Below, in pieces: positions 20,968 to 34,889 of a stretch of DNA of 61,382 nt (position 1 is its first letter; each line of letters begins with the position of its first letter). The position numbers were made by a program, and so were the translations under genes. The stretch is from Branchiostoma floridae (taxonomy: Eukaryota; Chordata; Leptocardii; Amphioxiformes; Branchiostomatidae). The notes below the pieces were generated by a model, which did not search any database, was not told the origin of the DNA, and saw only the letters and a list, made by a program, of their open reading frames with translations. The stretch covers positions 1,149,244 to 1,210,625 of the forward strand of contig NC_049993.1 of the NCBI RefSeq assembly GCF_000003815.2, read 5' to 3'.

Positions 20968-23900
20968 GTCGTGTAGTAACAGATTGTCCTGAAGATTCTA
21001 CTGGAACAATCAAGGATTTTACTGTAGTCCAATCAAGAACATAACTAGTAGCCTTACAGCTGAGTAACAATAAGTACTATGTAGGGAACAAAACTATAGT
21101 CATAGTAAGGATGAGTTGTAGTCATTTAGGCAAGGATAGCAAAGCATGTTTTCATACCCGTAATACTTGCTGTTTTGTTATGGTGCGGAATTATGTTCAT
21201 GAATGTTGTAAATGAGATATTGTGTTCCAAGTACACCACCAAAGGTCTAGATGCTGTTATCTTAAAGAAGAGGCAAAGTTGAACTGTAATTTCCAACATA
21301 GGTGTACCACAGAAAGCCTAGGTCACCCTAAACCTTCTGGAACTTATAATCCACTGCTCACAGTCATGTGTTCTATTTACATAACATGATGTCACAGAAC
21401 CAGTTTTTGCTCATTACTTGGTCAAGACTGGAGTTGAGCAGTACAAGTCGGAGGCACATCCTAGTGTTGTGTTGGGAATTACAGACCAACTTAGTTTCAG
21501 AATATTGCTAACAATGCAGATGAAGTATCAATTATAGCTATTGAAATATCTATGTGCCATGCCACGCTAGCAGTGCAGCCAGGAAAAAATCATGGTTTGA
21601 ATTCACTGAACATGAGTTTAGAAAGAATTTTAGTGCCTGTAGTCACTCAAAGCTGGTCTTTCTTAACACCAGGCATGTTTCTTCAAAACTAAACCTTCTG
21701 TCCAGAACTGTGAATAACACATGTATATGTACAAGTAGTTTGTGACATTTTATGTACTTTGTAATGACATATTTCTGAACATTCAGTCGAGTTGACTTAT
21801 GTATACTGAACAATGTGTAATACTAGATTGGCCAGTTGTTGTGTCTTTGTCAAGAAAACCATCATGCAGCTACAAGTGTAATTAGCACCATTTTTGTTGA
21901 ACTGATTTTTTAAAAATAATGGTGAGAGAACTATTACTTTAAGTTGACTCTCTGGCCATGGTTAAGTCTTAGTCGAAAATTGTCTTGATTTTCAAGAAGG
22001 GTTTTCAGCTAGTGCTGCATACCAAAACTTGTTCAGGTCCAGAATTACAAGTCCTGACCTGCACTGGGCCTACAACCCCAGTTCCGATCTGGTATACAGG
22101 TACACAGCACTATTTCCATCTGCAGTAATTTATAATATTATACCTGTGATGTTAGCTGTGTGAGAACTGAGAAGGATCACACATTTCATGTATCCATTGA
22201 CTGAATTCAAGAACTTGACATGTATGTACCATACAACTATGTACCATACAAATACATGCACAGCTTTGTTGGTTTATCTATTGTTTGGACACAGAACAGA
22301 GATTGTAGGATGATGTTACATTTTTTCACTTTTTTCTTACACTAAATGTGATGAAATATTTTGTGTTAGAAAATAACTTAGATTTAGTCACAGTCCTCAT
22401 CTGTTGGCACAATATAGATTCTAGTATACTCTTTGTTTTCTTGATTAAAGTACGCACTTTGAAAACTTTTTATAAATGCCAAACTGTTGCCAAAGTCAGA
22501 GTACATACTTTGTTTGAGGTTATTGCCTGGATTAATGGGAAAAGGACCTCATATAGACCGAAGTTGTGCTTCAGTTATAGAAAGGATATGAAATACATTT
22601 TTTTGTTGTACAACATTCTGCTATTCTGAACAATTTCGTTACTTACAGTTTGTGTTTCACAAGTTTGAATGGAACAATGCCATCATGTATAGAAACCATT
22701 TTGACATTTTAAAGCAAGGACATTGTAAAAAACTTGATTTTTGCAGAAGTTCTTCAGGGAAGAGAGAAGAAAGTTAATATTGCATTTACCTGGTTTCAAA
22801 TGTGTTCAACATTGAGGCTGCATACTTTTTAGTTTTTCCATAAATTTTCAGATTTGTCTCTGACTTGCCCAAGTCTGGGGTGCGTATTTGATTACGAGTG
22901 CGTACTTAAGTCTAGAAAATACTGTAGTATTGAAGCCAAGTGCTTAAAGCAGGTTGACACATGCCCTATGAAGAGTCATTTTATATTTCTGTTTATCTAG
23001 TTGTGTACTACCCTTGGATATTGTTATCTATGGGGATAAAATTTTGCTACGTACACTGTGTATACTTCAGATGAGACATGTTAAAATGTCTACAAAACAT
23101 TCCGAAAGGCTTGGAATGTTGGGAGGTTTGTGTGGTCCATTGTACCAGCTACATGTACATTGTACCATTTTAAATGTACATTATTTCTTTAGTGGCTCCA
23201 TGGAAATTTGCTGATGTTATTTTCCCCAGAAGTATTAAAACGCACTGTTAAACTGCCTTTGTGTATTTTATTATTCTAGCTTTGTTCAACATGTAGTGTT
23301 AGATCATAAATGATAACTTAAAGGGGTCCTGAACTCCAGAACATAGTGTTATTTTCCGATAGATACTTATTTCAAAAAACGCAAATTACTTCACATTTTA
23401 CATTAGAGTACGCACTAAGTCTCATGTGCACTCATTATTCTATTGAACTCCATAATTTTCCGCAAGGAAACATCTAAACTTAAAGGGATATACATGGGTA
23501 GGGTCTGCATGGGTTTAGCGAGTGTCATTTTGTTGTGCAAACTCATTCAGTATTTCACCACAAGTGAAATTATGCAAAAACTTGACCGATCTGTATTCAT
23601 TGATACTTAATCCATTGGAAATTAACATTTCTGTCTGTTGTTTAGGACTTCTGTAAGTTATGTACCAAAATTATGATGTTGCATCAACCCTAGCGAAATA
23701 CATTATTCTTCTGAGTCTGAAACGAAATTGGCCTCTGTAGTTCCAACAAGTTGCCAGGGGGCTTAAACCTAACTTTACACCACCTGCTCTCTGTCCCAAG
23801 TGATATCTAAGGCCATAGCAAGTAAATTTTATAGAGATAGCACAAAGAAAACGGGTAAAAAAACAAGATCGCCAGATTCTTAAGATAGACACCATAAACG

Positions 23901-24600
23901 TCCTAGCAAGGTTTGAAGTGATGAAATGTGGCATCACAACTAACAAGGCATTCAACTACATTCATGGCTTCCATATTGGTGGCAATTTGACAAGTTTCAC
24001 TTCTGCAACTATAGTCATGGCTACCTCCCTAGAGTCACTTCTACAAGTAACGTTATAATTATTATTCTACAACACAACATGTTTGCCCAGTTTGGTTTAT
24101 CTGACCATCCCCGAAGAGAGAAAAAATCTGCTGCAGTACCGTAGAAAGCTGCAATGACTAAATCATTGGACCTGACATTCGTTTTTCAAGGACGTTATAA
24201 AAGATCCTTCGTTTTCTGGAAAAAAAAAATTTTTAATGTTTATAATTGACACCACCTTTTAAATGGGCCCAAGCGGGATCATGCAGAACTGCAGCCCACT
24301 CACCCAACTTGTCAGCTGTAAAGGTTACGCGCATTGATATGTACACCGACAGGGCCAACTTCACACATTTATTCATACAATCTAAAAGCCAACTATTAAC
24401 GTTATAGCAGCAAGTAAAAACACGCCTTGCTGACTTTCACGTTAAAGTGGTAGCACGCAATTCAAGATTTTAGTTCAAGAATTGAAGATTTAGGTCGGAC
24501 TACTTTGTTTATCGACCAGGGGTTGCGGATAGATACTGTGTTCGGCGGCCTTATGTACCGGACCTGCGTCATACCAAGGAGCTTCTTGGTCATACTAAAC
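20968..24600. other. Probable YTHDC1 3' UTR then AT-rich spacer
   Basis: No conserved coding frame is seen. The AT-rich, unique-looking sequence just after the gap is compatible with a long 3' UTR. I cannot identify the poly(A) site; an ATTAAA occurs near 23235. A short piece at 24125-24200 resembles the inverted form of a dispersed repeat also found at 28935, 41500 and 45490. Confidence 0.4.
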
Positions 24601-26179
24601 ACAACAAAAACGTTTACCATTATTACTTGCACGAAATATAGGTAATGTATTCTTTATGTTCTTCACATTGAATCAGACAATTTCTGAAGCATTCTAACGC
24701 TACCCGCAGAGTTCTGGGCATAGGAATTATGTGCTGAGTGACCACAAAGCTTTATGGGGGAGGGGGGCGGTGTCTGTGGTCTCGAAGACTCCACGACATT
24801 CTTCTTCTTCTTCAGTAGTTTTCTTGCCAGCGAGGTTGGTTCTTTCACTTGTAATTAGCCAGTAACAGCTATGCTTATACGCCAGGGACAAGGAGGAATA
24901 GTTCACACCCTCGAAGTCTGACTGTAATTTAATTATGAATAGGCAAATTGCAAAAGGCACCATAATTTTTGGAACTATGCAAACGTAGCACAGTACTTAC
25001 GAAATATAGCGATATGGATGTTAGTATAAAAAGGCATAGTACATAATTTCACAGCTGTTCAAACAAAACCTCAAGGAAGTATATTTCATATATAAACCAT
25101 ATAACTACTAGTACAGTTCTTGTTTGTAAAACACATTGTGGCTGAGTTGATCTGTTCTCATTGAGGACTATTAATTTATACAAATGGAGACTGCTTGAGA
25201 TGAGAACTGTTCACTAGTCAGGAGCCTTCATCGACATATTATAGTAGACTTATGGCTTATGCAATTATGCCATTTTATTTATACTGTGGTGAGTGGGGAA
25301 TGGTTTGGGTTTTCAGATTTCCATGCCATTATCCAAATTATGCAACTGGCCATAATGCAATTAGTTGGAGTCTACTGTACTAACAAATCCTGTTGCAGCA
25401 CATGCATACTTGGGTTATATGAACAAGCGTATTGTTTTGAGCACAGTGTTGTGCACCACATGTGTTTTTTTGACGACGCCTCAGGGGAGTCGTCAAGTGG
25501 TATATATTGCATTCAGTGTGCAAAAATTCTAGGAATTGCACAGGAATTTTTCCACAGGAATGCAGTATGCTGGGTATGCAAGACCCCCCTCCCCCCAAAT
25601 CTGTTCCAGATGTATCTCTGGTACGCAATGGTGAAATGTAGGTCACACTGGCTTCCTGGCGGAATTTATCCTTTGAAACTAGTGGTAGACAGGGAAACTC
25701 TGCAAAATGGATCACGTTGTCTTGGTTGTTATGTTATGTTATGAAGGATACATTTTCTTTTCTAGAGCTTGTTCAAGCCATACGCCACAGGCAGACAGGA
25801 AATACTTCTGTAGTGCTCAGCTGTAGGTTTAGGTCACTGGCAGACCATTGTGCTGTACCGGGGATAGTACATTTCTGCTGGCTGTAGGTTTATGTTACAG
25901 GTGGGCTAGTATATTGTGCCAGGGATAGTGCGACAGGGAAGTTCCAGTCTATTTCTGATTTGAGCTGTATTGTTGTACCCTCAATCGTCGTCATGGCAAT
26001 AATACATTTTTATTGCCAGTCTTGTTTAGGTATTGGGTTACAAGACAAGGCTTGTTCCCATAGTTATAGGGTTCCAAACCAAATTCTTGTACTACTGTTT
26101 GCTTCTGATGGACTTCCAATGGTATGGTCATCTTGAAAAAAGATCTGTGTTAATCAGTTTTATTTATTTATTTGTTCAG

Positions 26180-26642
26180 CTGTTTACAAACAGCCAGGGC
26201 TGCCCAACTAGATGTAGGCTATTGCTAAGGGCTAACCCTGTACATGTTCGCACATGTTTACACACGACGGGTTATACCGCCCCTTACGGGGTAAATTACC
26301 GTGTGGCTGATACGAGACAGAGGTTTGCCAGGCCTCCATCCGGGTGATTTGAAGTGAATCACCAACTGCCAACAGAAGGATTTGCACCACGTGATATCTT
26401 TAACATGATATCTTTAATGTGCATGGGGTGTGGCTCTCCCCATACACGGGACCTCCATTTAACGTCCTATCCGAGGGACGGCCCTAGCCGAAACTAGGTA
26501 CTCATTTTCACCTGAGTAAAGTGAGGAAAGCCGTGTTAAGTGCCTTTCCCAAGGGCACAAGATCGGTGGCACGGCAGTCTGATTGGAACCCATAGCCTCT
26601 CGGTTCCGAGGCGAATAAACTACCACTGTGCCACGCGGTCCC
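26180..26642 (-). mobile_element. tRNA-derived SINE, minus strand
   Basis: Read on the minus strand from 26642, it starts GGGACCGCGTGGCACAGTGG, an A-box-like start, and has the B-box-like GGGTTCCAATC about 50 nt later. The body includes CTTGGGAAAGGCACTTAACA and CGAAAGGG-type sequence seen in other SINEs here (35628, 36530). The left boundary is approximate. Confidence 0.65.
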
Positions 26643-26770
26643 AGTGTTCTGTGTTAATCATTGACAGTGAAAAAAATAACTGTATGGTGAAGAAGGGATT
26701 CTATTTAGCTGTAAGAACAACTAAGAATTTTTTGTGTTATTGTCCCTCCAGGTGACCTGTGTAATCCTGA

Positions 26771-27891
<1,121 letters not shown>

Positions 27892-27987
27892 GAGAGAAGA
27901 CGGGGATACATGTAGGGGGACCAGGAGATGACAACTGAAGAGACACCTAGTGATCAGATGTAGTACTGCATACATGTAATCAGATAT

Positions 27988-28286
27988 CAGGGCTCGAAAT
28001 ACTTTTTTCAGCATACCTGCACTGGTGCAGGTAACATTAAAAATTACCTGCACCAGATAAATCTTACCTGCCCCACTCTGAATTTAGGAAGCATGGATCA
28101 TACTAAAATTGTTCAGGAGCCATTTTTTAATACTTAATTAGTGGTAACAGTCCCTATTCACCTACATCATAGGACATTTATGTATAAAACCCAGTATATA
28201 GACCAGTGCAGGTTAGGTGCAGGTAGACACCAGAAATACCTGCACAGATCCAATTTTACCTGCACTAACCTGCATATGCAGCCCTG
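27988..28286 (-). mobile_element. hAT-like MITE, family CAGGGCTCGAAATAC, copy 3
   Basis: It starts CAGGGCTCGAAATACTTTTT and ends TATGCAGCCCTG, and matches the reverse complement of the copies at 8004 and 13429. GATAT at both flanks may be part of the target duplication. It lies 97 bp after the C18orf32 stop, possibly inside its 3' UTR. Confidence 0.78.
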
Positions 28287-28934
28287 GATATAGTGCTGTG
28301 TACCTGTACATAGGACTGGAACTGGAATTATAAACATATGAAATCTAAGTATACATATAATTCTGCATGCATACTTTTAAAATTACATGTAAAATTCATG
28401 CCAATATGCAATTTGCAATTAGACATGTAACTGAAGAAACGTTCAGTGTATTTCTACTATTCTAGCACACATATATATGCCATGGGTTAAGGTCCCTACT
28501 TACAAATCCAGACCTGAATCCAGACAATACAAATCAGATATGGTTCTGTTAATATGGCCTTCAAACTGAAGTCACTCTCCAAAATGCTAGGAAACACATG
28601 TACCCATATTTATCAAAGACAGTACAGTAAAGGAAAACACTATGTACATGGATACTCGTATCCAAATTTTTATTTATTCACATAAGTACCATGTTTGCAA
28701 CATTTAAGTGTGTAATGATGGACCACAATATCATTGTCTGTAGTGTAGAATTTGTCTCATTAATCCCTATCAAGGACTAGATATATGGGAGCAGAGGCAC
28801 AGAATTTTTCTCATAAAAGAAGGTCTGAAGATTGTAAAAAATATCATTAAACCTAACACAAAAGGTTCAGAGACTTGATTGGGTAATTAATTTGTGTGTG
28901 TGTGTCTGTGTGTGTATGTTTTTGGTTTGTTATT

Positions 28935-29205
28935 TTTATGTATGTAGAAGACCAGCATAACCCGAGAACGCCTGGATGGATTGTATTGATATTCGGTATG
29001 TGAGTAGGTATTGATGAAACCTAGAAACGATTAGATTTTGGGCTCCCTAGCGGCCTGTTACGGTACTGCAGCGGAACCCCCTGGTTCGATATTTCAAGTT
29101 CTGAACATGCTGCGGCTATGATTTTTTAGTGGTAGACAGCTCTTGATACCGAGAGTTATATGGTATAGGTTTGGGCCCCCTAGCGGCTTGTTTTGGGTCA
29201 TACAT
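28935..29205 (+). repeat. Dispersed repeat (TACTGCAGCGGA family), copy A
   Basis: It contains AACGCCTGGATGGATTG, TCGGTATGTGAGTAGGT, GGGCTCCCTAGCGGCCTGTT and GGTACTGCAGCGGA. The same ordered blocks recur at 45490-45740 and 47150-47290, and inverted at 41500-41650. It has no coding frame; class unknown, perhaps the 3' part of a larger transposon. Some copies start beside GT-rich or ACAGACACACGG tracts. Confidence 0.7.
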
Positions 29206-29209
29206 TACT

Positions 29210-31030
29210 GACCCTGATGATGAGACAAGCTCTAAGTACTATCCGAGAGAGCATTGTGTTCTTTTGGTACATCACTGTATGTATGTCAGACAATATTTCG
29301 CAACATCTTCTTTGTTCCTGTGCTTGTTTGTAAGGTGGTGCATGCAATGCCCAGGTTAACTGCCTGATGGCGTTACTTACTAGTTTTGTACTTTGATACT
29401 AAAATACTAAAGTACGTCTTCAGTGAGAGAGCTTGATGATTCTTTCCTTTAAATAATGGTGGAAAACAATAATCACTTACTTATACATTTGTACTTTAAA
29501 GCTATTTGTTTAAAGAATAAGTAAGTACATTTTGTAATTGTTATTTCACCATTTCACTAGATGTTCGGATAGTGATTTGGTGATTTACCGATCCTTCCCT
29601 TAGGCTTATACTATAGGTCTGTTTGTAGTGTGTAGTCCTGCAGTTAAAATTGTCGTCGACAGGAGGCACTTCAGCGCGATGGAGACAACGTGTCTCAGTG
29701 GTCTACCACATACTACTATACTAGTCAACATTTTTAAGGGCAATGCCGTAACACTCAAGCTTAGCACACTTCGGTGAAAAGTTATGTAACATTCCGTCAT
29801 CTGCCCATCAACATCTATGTGACGGTTCAGACTTAAGAGCCAAAGCACGGTTCTCACTAGTGCGTATCCAAGTCCGTATGGGTTGCATAGTGACAGTTTT
29901 AGCTTTAGGTAAAGTTTGCAGGGAAGAGGCTGTATTTTTACTTTGACCTACCTTTGTATATAGCTTGATTATCTAACTGAAAATACTATGTATTTACCTC
30001 AAACTTTACCCAGGCCAAAATACTGGTAATACGCAACTCATACGGAGTTGAATGTGCGCACCGTGTGTGAAGCGGTCCAAAGTGTGAGCAGAAAATTGCC
30101 GCACCGTGAAACTGGCTATGTTTACACCGGGGCGAATACTAACGTATACCGTATATGCAATAGCAGGAGGTGCTGGTCATGTTTGTGGCCGTTATAAACG
30201 GCATCTGAAAAGCTAAATCGGCGGACAGATAAAAAGTGAGGACAGCTCGGATGGACGAAGTAGAGAATGTTTGACTGTGGTGAGTGTGTTGAGGATGGCA
30301 CTCATGCGGCTCAAGTTGTTGTGTCTGGTCTGTACGAAGGGTGGTCAATAATGTATGACAAGCCTAATCAAGAAATAGCGTGCACAACTTTCGTCTTTCA
30401 TCAATATTCACCAGACTTTAAATCACTGTGGGCTCTACTTTCGTCGATGTTGTGGAGGAGAAAACAAGTTGGGAGAAAACAAGGCTGAACTGTGATCAGT
30501 GCTGTGGTTCTCATGCAGTGAAATCTACGAAGACATTGTCAAAATGTTTAATGAAGATTTCCGTCGTATTCTAACTAGAAAGAAGTGGGTATCTGACTTT
30601 CAGCAAAACAAGTTGACCCGTACACCTAAGTTCGTAGCTCAGTGTACATTTTTCATCTCAATTCTCTCACCTAACGTTACTAGGTGTCACCTGCAAAGTA
30701 ATGATCGCAATGGTTCTAAATTTGGTAGACATTTATAAAATTCATAGTTATAGCTAGAAACTTGAGGGGTTTTTTTTCGTGGTGAGAAATTTTAGTTTTT
30801 TCGTACCCCTCGTACAATGCTCTTTGCCTGGGGCTTCAGGTATACCAAGATCCTAACTTGTGTCGTCTGTCCTCTCACCAAAGGAAACTGACAGTAAGTG
30901 CTGGTGACGGTTTCCCTTTCTATGGTTAGCTCAGCACTCGTGTCCTTCCACTCCCGCCCCTTGCACCAACAGTTTGTGTGCTCACTGAGAGGAGTTTGTT
31001 TTAGTACTGATGACTAGGGCCTTCGGTGTC
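29210..31030. other. Spacer before the DMRT3-like gene
   Basis: I see no conserved coding sequence. Short frames (for example at 30267 and 30499) have no recognisable family and no splice context. The block at 30650-30740 resembles 34230-34315 (shared TAATGA...AATTTGGT...ACAT), suggesting a minor repeat. Confidence 0.4.
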
Positions 31031-31043
31031 ACTCAACATTTAG

Positions 31044-31077
31044 ATTGGCTGTCAAGCGTGAGTATCCTTTGTCCAAT
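31044..31077 (+). promoter_or_regulatory. Possible CCAAT boxes upstream of the DMRT3-like gene
   Basis: An inverted CCAAT (ATTGG at 31044-31048) and a direct CCAAT (31073-31077) lie about 200-230 bp before the chosen ATG. The DMRTA gene also has two CCAAT motifs at a similar distance. No TATA box is evident. Motif-only evidence. Confidence 0.3.
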
Positions 31078-31275
31078 AAGGGAGCGTATTTCATGGCAGT
31101 AAGGTTAGCTTTCTCCCGTTCGTCAATCAATTGTGGCTCTAACACAAAGCTGGCTAGAAGCTGTAGCATTCTGGGTGGGCCTGGACAACTGCGGGCTAGA
31201 AGCGGTGCAAAGACTGATACATTGGGCGTTTGGGAAGTATCTAGGCCAGTGTTGACGGTAGCCGGCGGTGTTGGG

Positions 31276-32873
31276 ATGATGAACAGCGGCTTGTTGCTGC
31301 GCCCCATGACGGAGAAGGGCACCAGGCGGCCCAAGTGCGCCCGCTGCCGCAACCATGGCATCGTCAGCTGGCTGAAGGGACACAAGCGCCACTGCAGGTA
31401 CCGGGACTGCACCTGTCCCAAGTGCAACCTTATCGCGGAGAGACAGCGTGTCATGGCCGCACAGGTGGCTCTGAAGAGACAGCAGGCCGCCGAGGACGCC
31501 ATCGCCATGGGCCTGAGGGCCTGCTCGCCCGGCTACCTGCCTCCCGGCCCGATCTGGCCAGACTCACAGTCCGATGAACCAAACAGCACGGACGGGCCTG
31601 ACAGGGACGACGGTAAGGCCACAATATACTTCATCTTCAGATATTGGCAAATTTTAGGGATTTTCTCGTCCGTAAATAAACCATATTGTGAGCCACCGGA
31701 CATCGGCAAGACGAACCCTTTCTTTAGGTCTAAGACATTTTTAGTAAGAGAGATTATAAGAGAGAACCGATATGCTGAAAGGTATCAAAGATATATATAA
31801 TATATATATGACAATGTTGAAACTCTACGAAAAGCATACGTTTATACGTTTACTTGTTTGATTTCAATTTTAATGTAGTGGACGTTGTAGACATTTCAGG
31901 ACAAGCCCCCTTTTTTGACGGCAAGACTAACTTGATTAACAAACTACAATATACGTGTATATGTCCGTGTAACTGCGAACTGCGCTACGCTTAGGTGTAC
32001 AGTGCGCGTTCTGGGAGCACACACAAGTTATAAGTCTCAAGTCCCGGTTTTGAGTGAAAAGATCTTGGTTCAGACGTTAAAGGGTGTTATCTCTATACAG
32101 ATGGCAGGGAGAGTAGCGGTAATACGGACGACAGCTGCAGTGAGAGGGACGAGACGTCCCCTGACAGAGGAGGCGCCGCACAGGACAGAAGAACGTCGTC
32201 CTCCAGTGGCGACACCGCCGCCTTCAGCTCCAAGTTCGCCCCGGACAGTTCCGAAGTCTCCGCCGGGTTTCGGCCAGGCCGGCTCAGCCCGATAGAGATC
32301 CTGCAGCGCATCTTCCCACTACAGAAGAGAAGCGTGTTGGATCTCGTGTTGCAAGGATGCAACGGCGACCTTGTCAAAGCCATAGAACATTTCCTGAATG
32401 CCAACGAAGCAGTGCTAGCGAGCTACCCGGGCCTCCCTAGCAAGCCTCCCGAGGCGGGGTTGTCTCTCCCCGGCAGTAGTGGCACGGCGTTCCGTCCTCC
32501 AGGGAACACAGTCGGACACGAGGAGACGAAATCAGCCTTCTCTCCTTTTACTACACACCAGCCGCCACAGTTCCTGTTTTCACCTCGCATAGCACCGTTT
32601 TCAGTGGACGCACTTCTGGGTCGGCCCTACGGCCTGTTCCCGCACGGCCGTGTACCGGTACCGGACAGCGCGTCCCGGCCCGAGCACACCCCCACCCTGT
32701 CCATGGCCATGGGCGGGCTCCCATCGTTCGTGTCCCCGGCAGGGAAGCCGGCTGTCTCCGGGGCTGAGTTAGCGGGGGCGAGACTGTGGCTTCCCTGGAC
32801 TGCGTGCGCCCCGCCGGCCGCCCTCAGCTCACACAAGCTGCAAGAAGAGAAGGACAAAGAACACAGCAAATAA
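31276..32873 (+). CDS. DM-domain transcription factor, DMRT3/DMRT93B type
   Basis: Exons 31276-31612 and 32101-32873 join in phase 1 (GAC G|GTAAGG ... TATACAG|ATGGC) to give 369 residues. The DM domain (about residues 19-68) shows the intertwined zinc ligands in [20 protein letters not shown] and CTCPKC, then [24 protein letters not shown] and CTCxKC favour DMRT3, and [10 protein letters not shown] resembles DMRT93B proteins. A DMA domain lies at about 174-213 ([29 protein letters not shown]), followed by KSAFSPF. DMRT proteins bind DNA in the minor groove and act in sexual and neural development (family knowledge). The frame stays open back to 31045, but 31276 gives a start close to the DM domain as in relatives. 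A poly(A) signal AATAAA is at 32903-32908. Subfamily should be settled by a tree. Confidence 0.93.
31613..32100 (+). other. Intron of the DMRT3-like gene
   Basis: A 488-bp phase-1 intron with donor GTAAGG and acceptor CTCTATACAG. It holds a short TATATA tract near 31790. The exon 1 frame reads through the donor for about 60 codons to a TAA at 31798-31800; this is chance read-through, not conserved. Confidence 0.85.
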
Positions 32874-32902
32874 CCCGGACGGCCCTGGTAACTACATCTG
32901 TA

Positions 32903-32908
32903 AATAAA
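32903..32908 (+). terminator. Poly(A) signal of the DMRT3-like gene
   Basis: AATAAA about 30 bp after the stop codon. The very short 3' UTR this implies is plausible, but alternative downstream sites are possible. Confidence 0.5.
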
Positions 32909-32999
32909 TTTCCAGAAATGACATGAGACAATGAACATTTTTTCAAACTTTATGAAGTGATTCAATGACTTTCCAGATAATTTTCAATGCTAGCTTGTT

Positions 33000-34320
33000 G
33001 GTTGGTTGAAGTAATGAATGTATTCTGACAACTCAGCTCTTGACTTGTGATCGGCAAGGGTGGCCCCAGATTTGGCCATTTATATTATCCATTGCTCAGT
33101 GTTTTCAAATCTCGGGTTAAACCCCATTTACACTTTCGTATATTCAAGTCCGTATGAGGTTTGTATCGACATTATTTTGGCTTTCGTAAACTTTTCGGGA
33201 AAGAAGTTATTTCTACTTTTATCCCACTGTTGTAAAGCCTAATTATCTATCCAAAAATACTACTAGTACTTCTTCGGCCTCAAATTCTTATCTACGAGAA
33301 AATAATGTCAATTCGCAACTCATGTACTAAATTACTATTAGTACATACGGACTTGAATATCTGTACAATTTAATGTGAACAACCGGGGCTTTAGTTTTTC
33401 TTTTCTCGTCAGATTCTTTCGTGTAGTGTCATGTTAATTGTTAGCTTGTAAGTCTTCGCCATCGACTTTTTTGTCTGATTTGATATCTTCGTCGAAAAGT
33501 CTTAAGTCCACCCAACGACACAACAAACTGTTTCGTTTTCCATCCCTTTCAATCAGGTTAAATGTGGTAACGAAGTTCGTATATTATGTCAACCGTTCTC
33601 TGATGAAAACCTGTGTATGTGCATTTGGTAACGTTTTATGTTTCCAATGTGCCTTTGCTGTTTAAGAAACTTGACGAGTGATATTAAAAAGCTGAAGAAT
33701 GTTGAGATTTGGTGGCTTGTTTTTGTGGAAGTTAGAAGCAGTTCACTACTTTTACAGACAGAAAGTCTTGACAGTAGTAAGTCGTTCCGCAAGCCCCGCT
33801 AACATGTACGGTTGGGCACGGCTGTTTCTCGGCGGTGTCAGTTATACACTGGAACAAAGGCTGTCATAGGATATTTATACACGCTCTCCTGCCACGCATT
33901 ATTTTTCATAAATGTACCGTACAGTTGTGTATCAGGCCGCGCTGGGAGTCTTTTTACACTGTTTGCCTGTGGACCGCAGACTGGAGTACACGATCAGTAC
34001 TTTACAGACGACACTCTAACGTTAGTTACGTGAAAAAGGAGAAAAAATATGGACAATTGAGCTGTGACCTAAAGTATGCGGGTCAAGTTGCCCTGGTGAA
34101 AGTCGATAAACACTTTCTAGTTGAAATACAAATGATATCCGAAACAAACATTGAATGTCTTCTAAGATATCATGGCATGAGAAACACGATCCACACAGCT
34201 CTGTTCACAGTTGAGTTCACTCTTATTTGTCTCGTCACTGACCTACTAATTTTAAAGGGACGTCGACAAAACAGTAATGACCACAATGATTTGAAATTTG
34301 GTGGACATGAGTAAAAGTCA
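33000..34320. other. Spacer after the DMRT3-like gene
   Basis: AT-rich sequence without recognisable coding content. The frame at 33835-34314 has no family resemblance. Nothing structured is seen beyond low-level similarity of 34230-34315 to 30650-30740. Confidence 0.4.
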
Positions 34321-34329
34321 CTGAACTAT

Positions 34330-34590
34330 ATGATTCCACTAGGACGGCGCTCTCACCGCGCTCTCTCTACGACCTAAAATTTGACACATTGCTCAACGAA
34401 TTTTATAGAAAAGAAACTAATCTTTTTACACTTTGTGCGTTTTGTTGTCTCCTCAGTCACACTTTTACGTTTTGTATGATATACCCAGTGTGAAAGCGAA
34501 GGTTACACATATCCTATCTAGGTCGCAGTGATAGCGCAGTGAGACCACAGTGAGAGCGCAGTGAGAGCGTCTAGTGGAAAGGGGGCCTTA
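34330..34590. mobile_element. MITE, CCACTAGGACGGCGCTCTC family, copy 1
   Basis: It starts TTCCACTAGGACGGCGCTCTC-like and ends GAGAGCGTCTAGTGGAAAG, terminal inverted repeats of about 25 bp. Subterminal arrays of GCAGTGAGAGCG pair with CACCGCGCTCTC. The interior matches the copy at 38562-38812 closely (for example CTTTTTACACTTTGTG and TGATATACCCAGT). Non-coding. Confidence 0.8.
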
Positions 34591-34889
34591 TGGATGCCCA
34601 GAACTTGAGTTGTGCGCCCTATCTCTTGGTGAGGTACAGGACTTGTTGATCGCATGTACAGGTACAGGACTTGTAGCAATGCATGGCAAGAGCGGAAATA
34701 TAGGAACCATGATAAAAAAAGTCAACGTCTTGAACAACATTCTTTTGTCGACTCTATTTTCTGATATGAAATATACTCTGCCATCATAAACCTTTCGGGT
34801 GAATATTATGTCCCGCGTTGCTTTTCGCCAGAACTAAAATGGACAAGTAAAAGATACACAAATACCATATATACCTATATAAACAAACT

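Noticed and set aside
20968-21044. Coding continuation of YTHDC1 through the N gap (VVTDCPEDSTG frame)
   Set aside because: The gap length is a placeholder, so the frame after it cannot be known, and the sequence does not resemble the Arg-rich C-terminus of YTHDC1.
25259-25744. 161-codon frame with many Cys residues
   Set aside because: The Cys residues do not form a known spaced motif and a similar-length frame exists on the other strand; no family recognised.
31045-31275. N-terminal extension of the DMRT3-like protein from the ATG at 31045
   Set aside because: It adds 77 residues without resemblance to DMRT proteins and overlaps the CCAAT motifs; the ATG at 31276 gives the expected short N-terminus.
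33835-34314. 159-codon frame after the DMRT3-like gene
   Set aside because: No conserved features, and it overlaps a minor repeat shared with 30650-30740.
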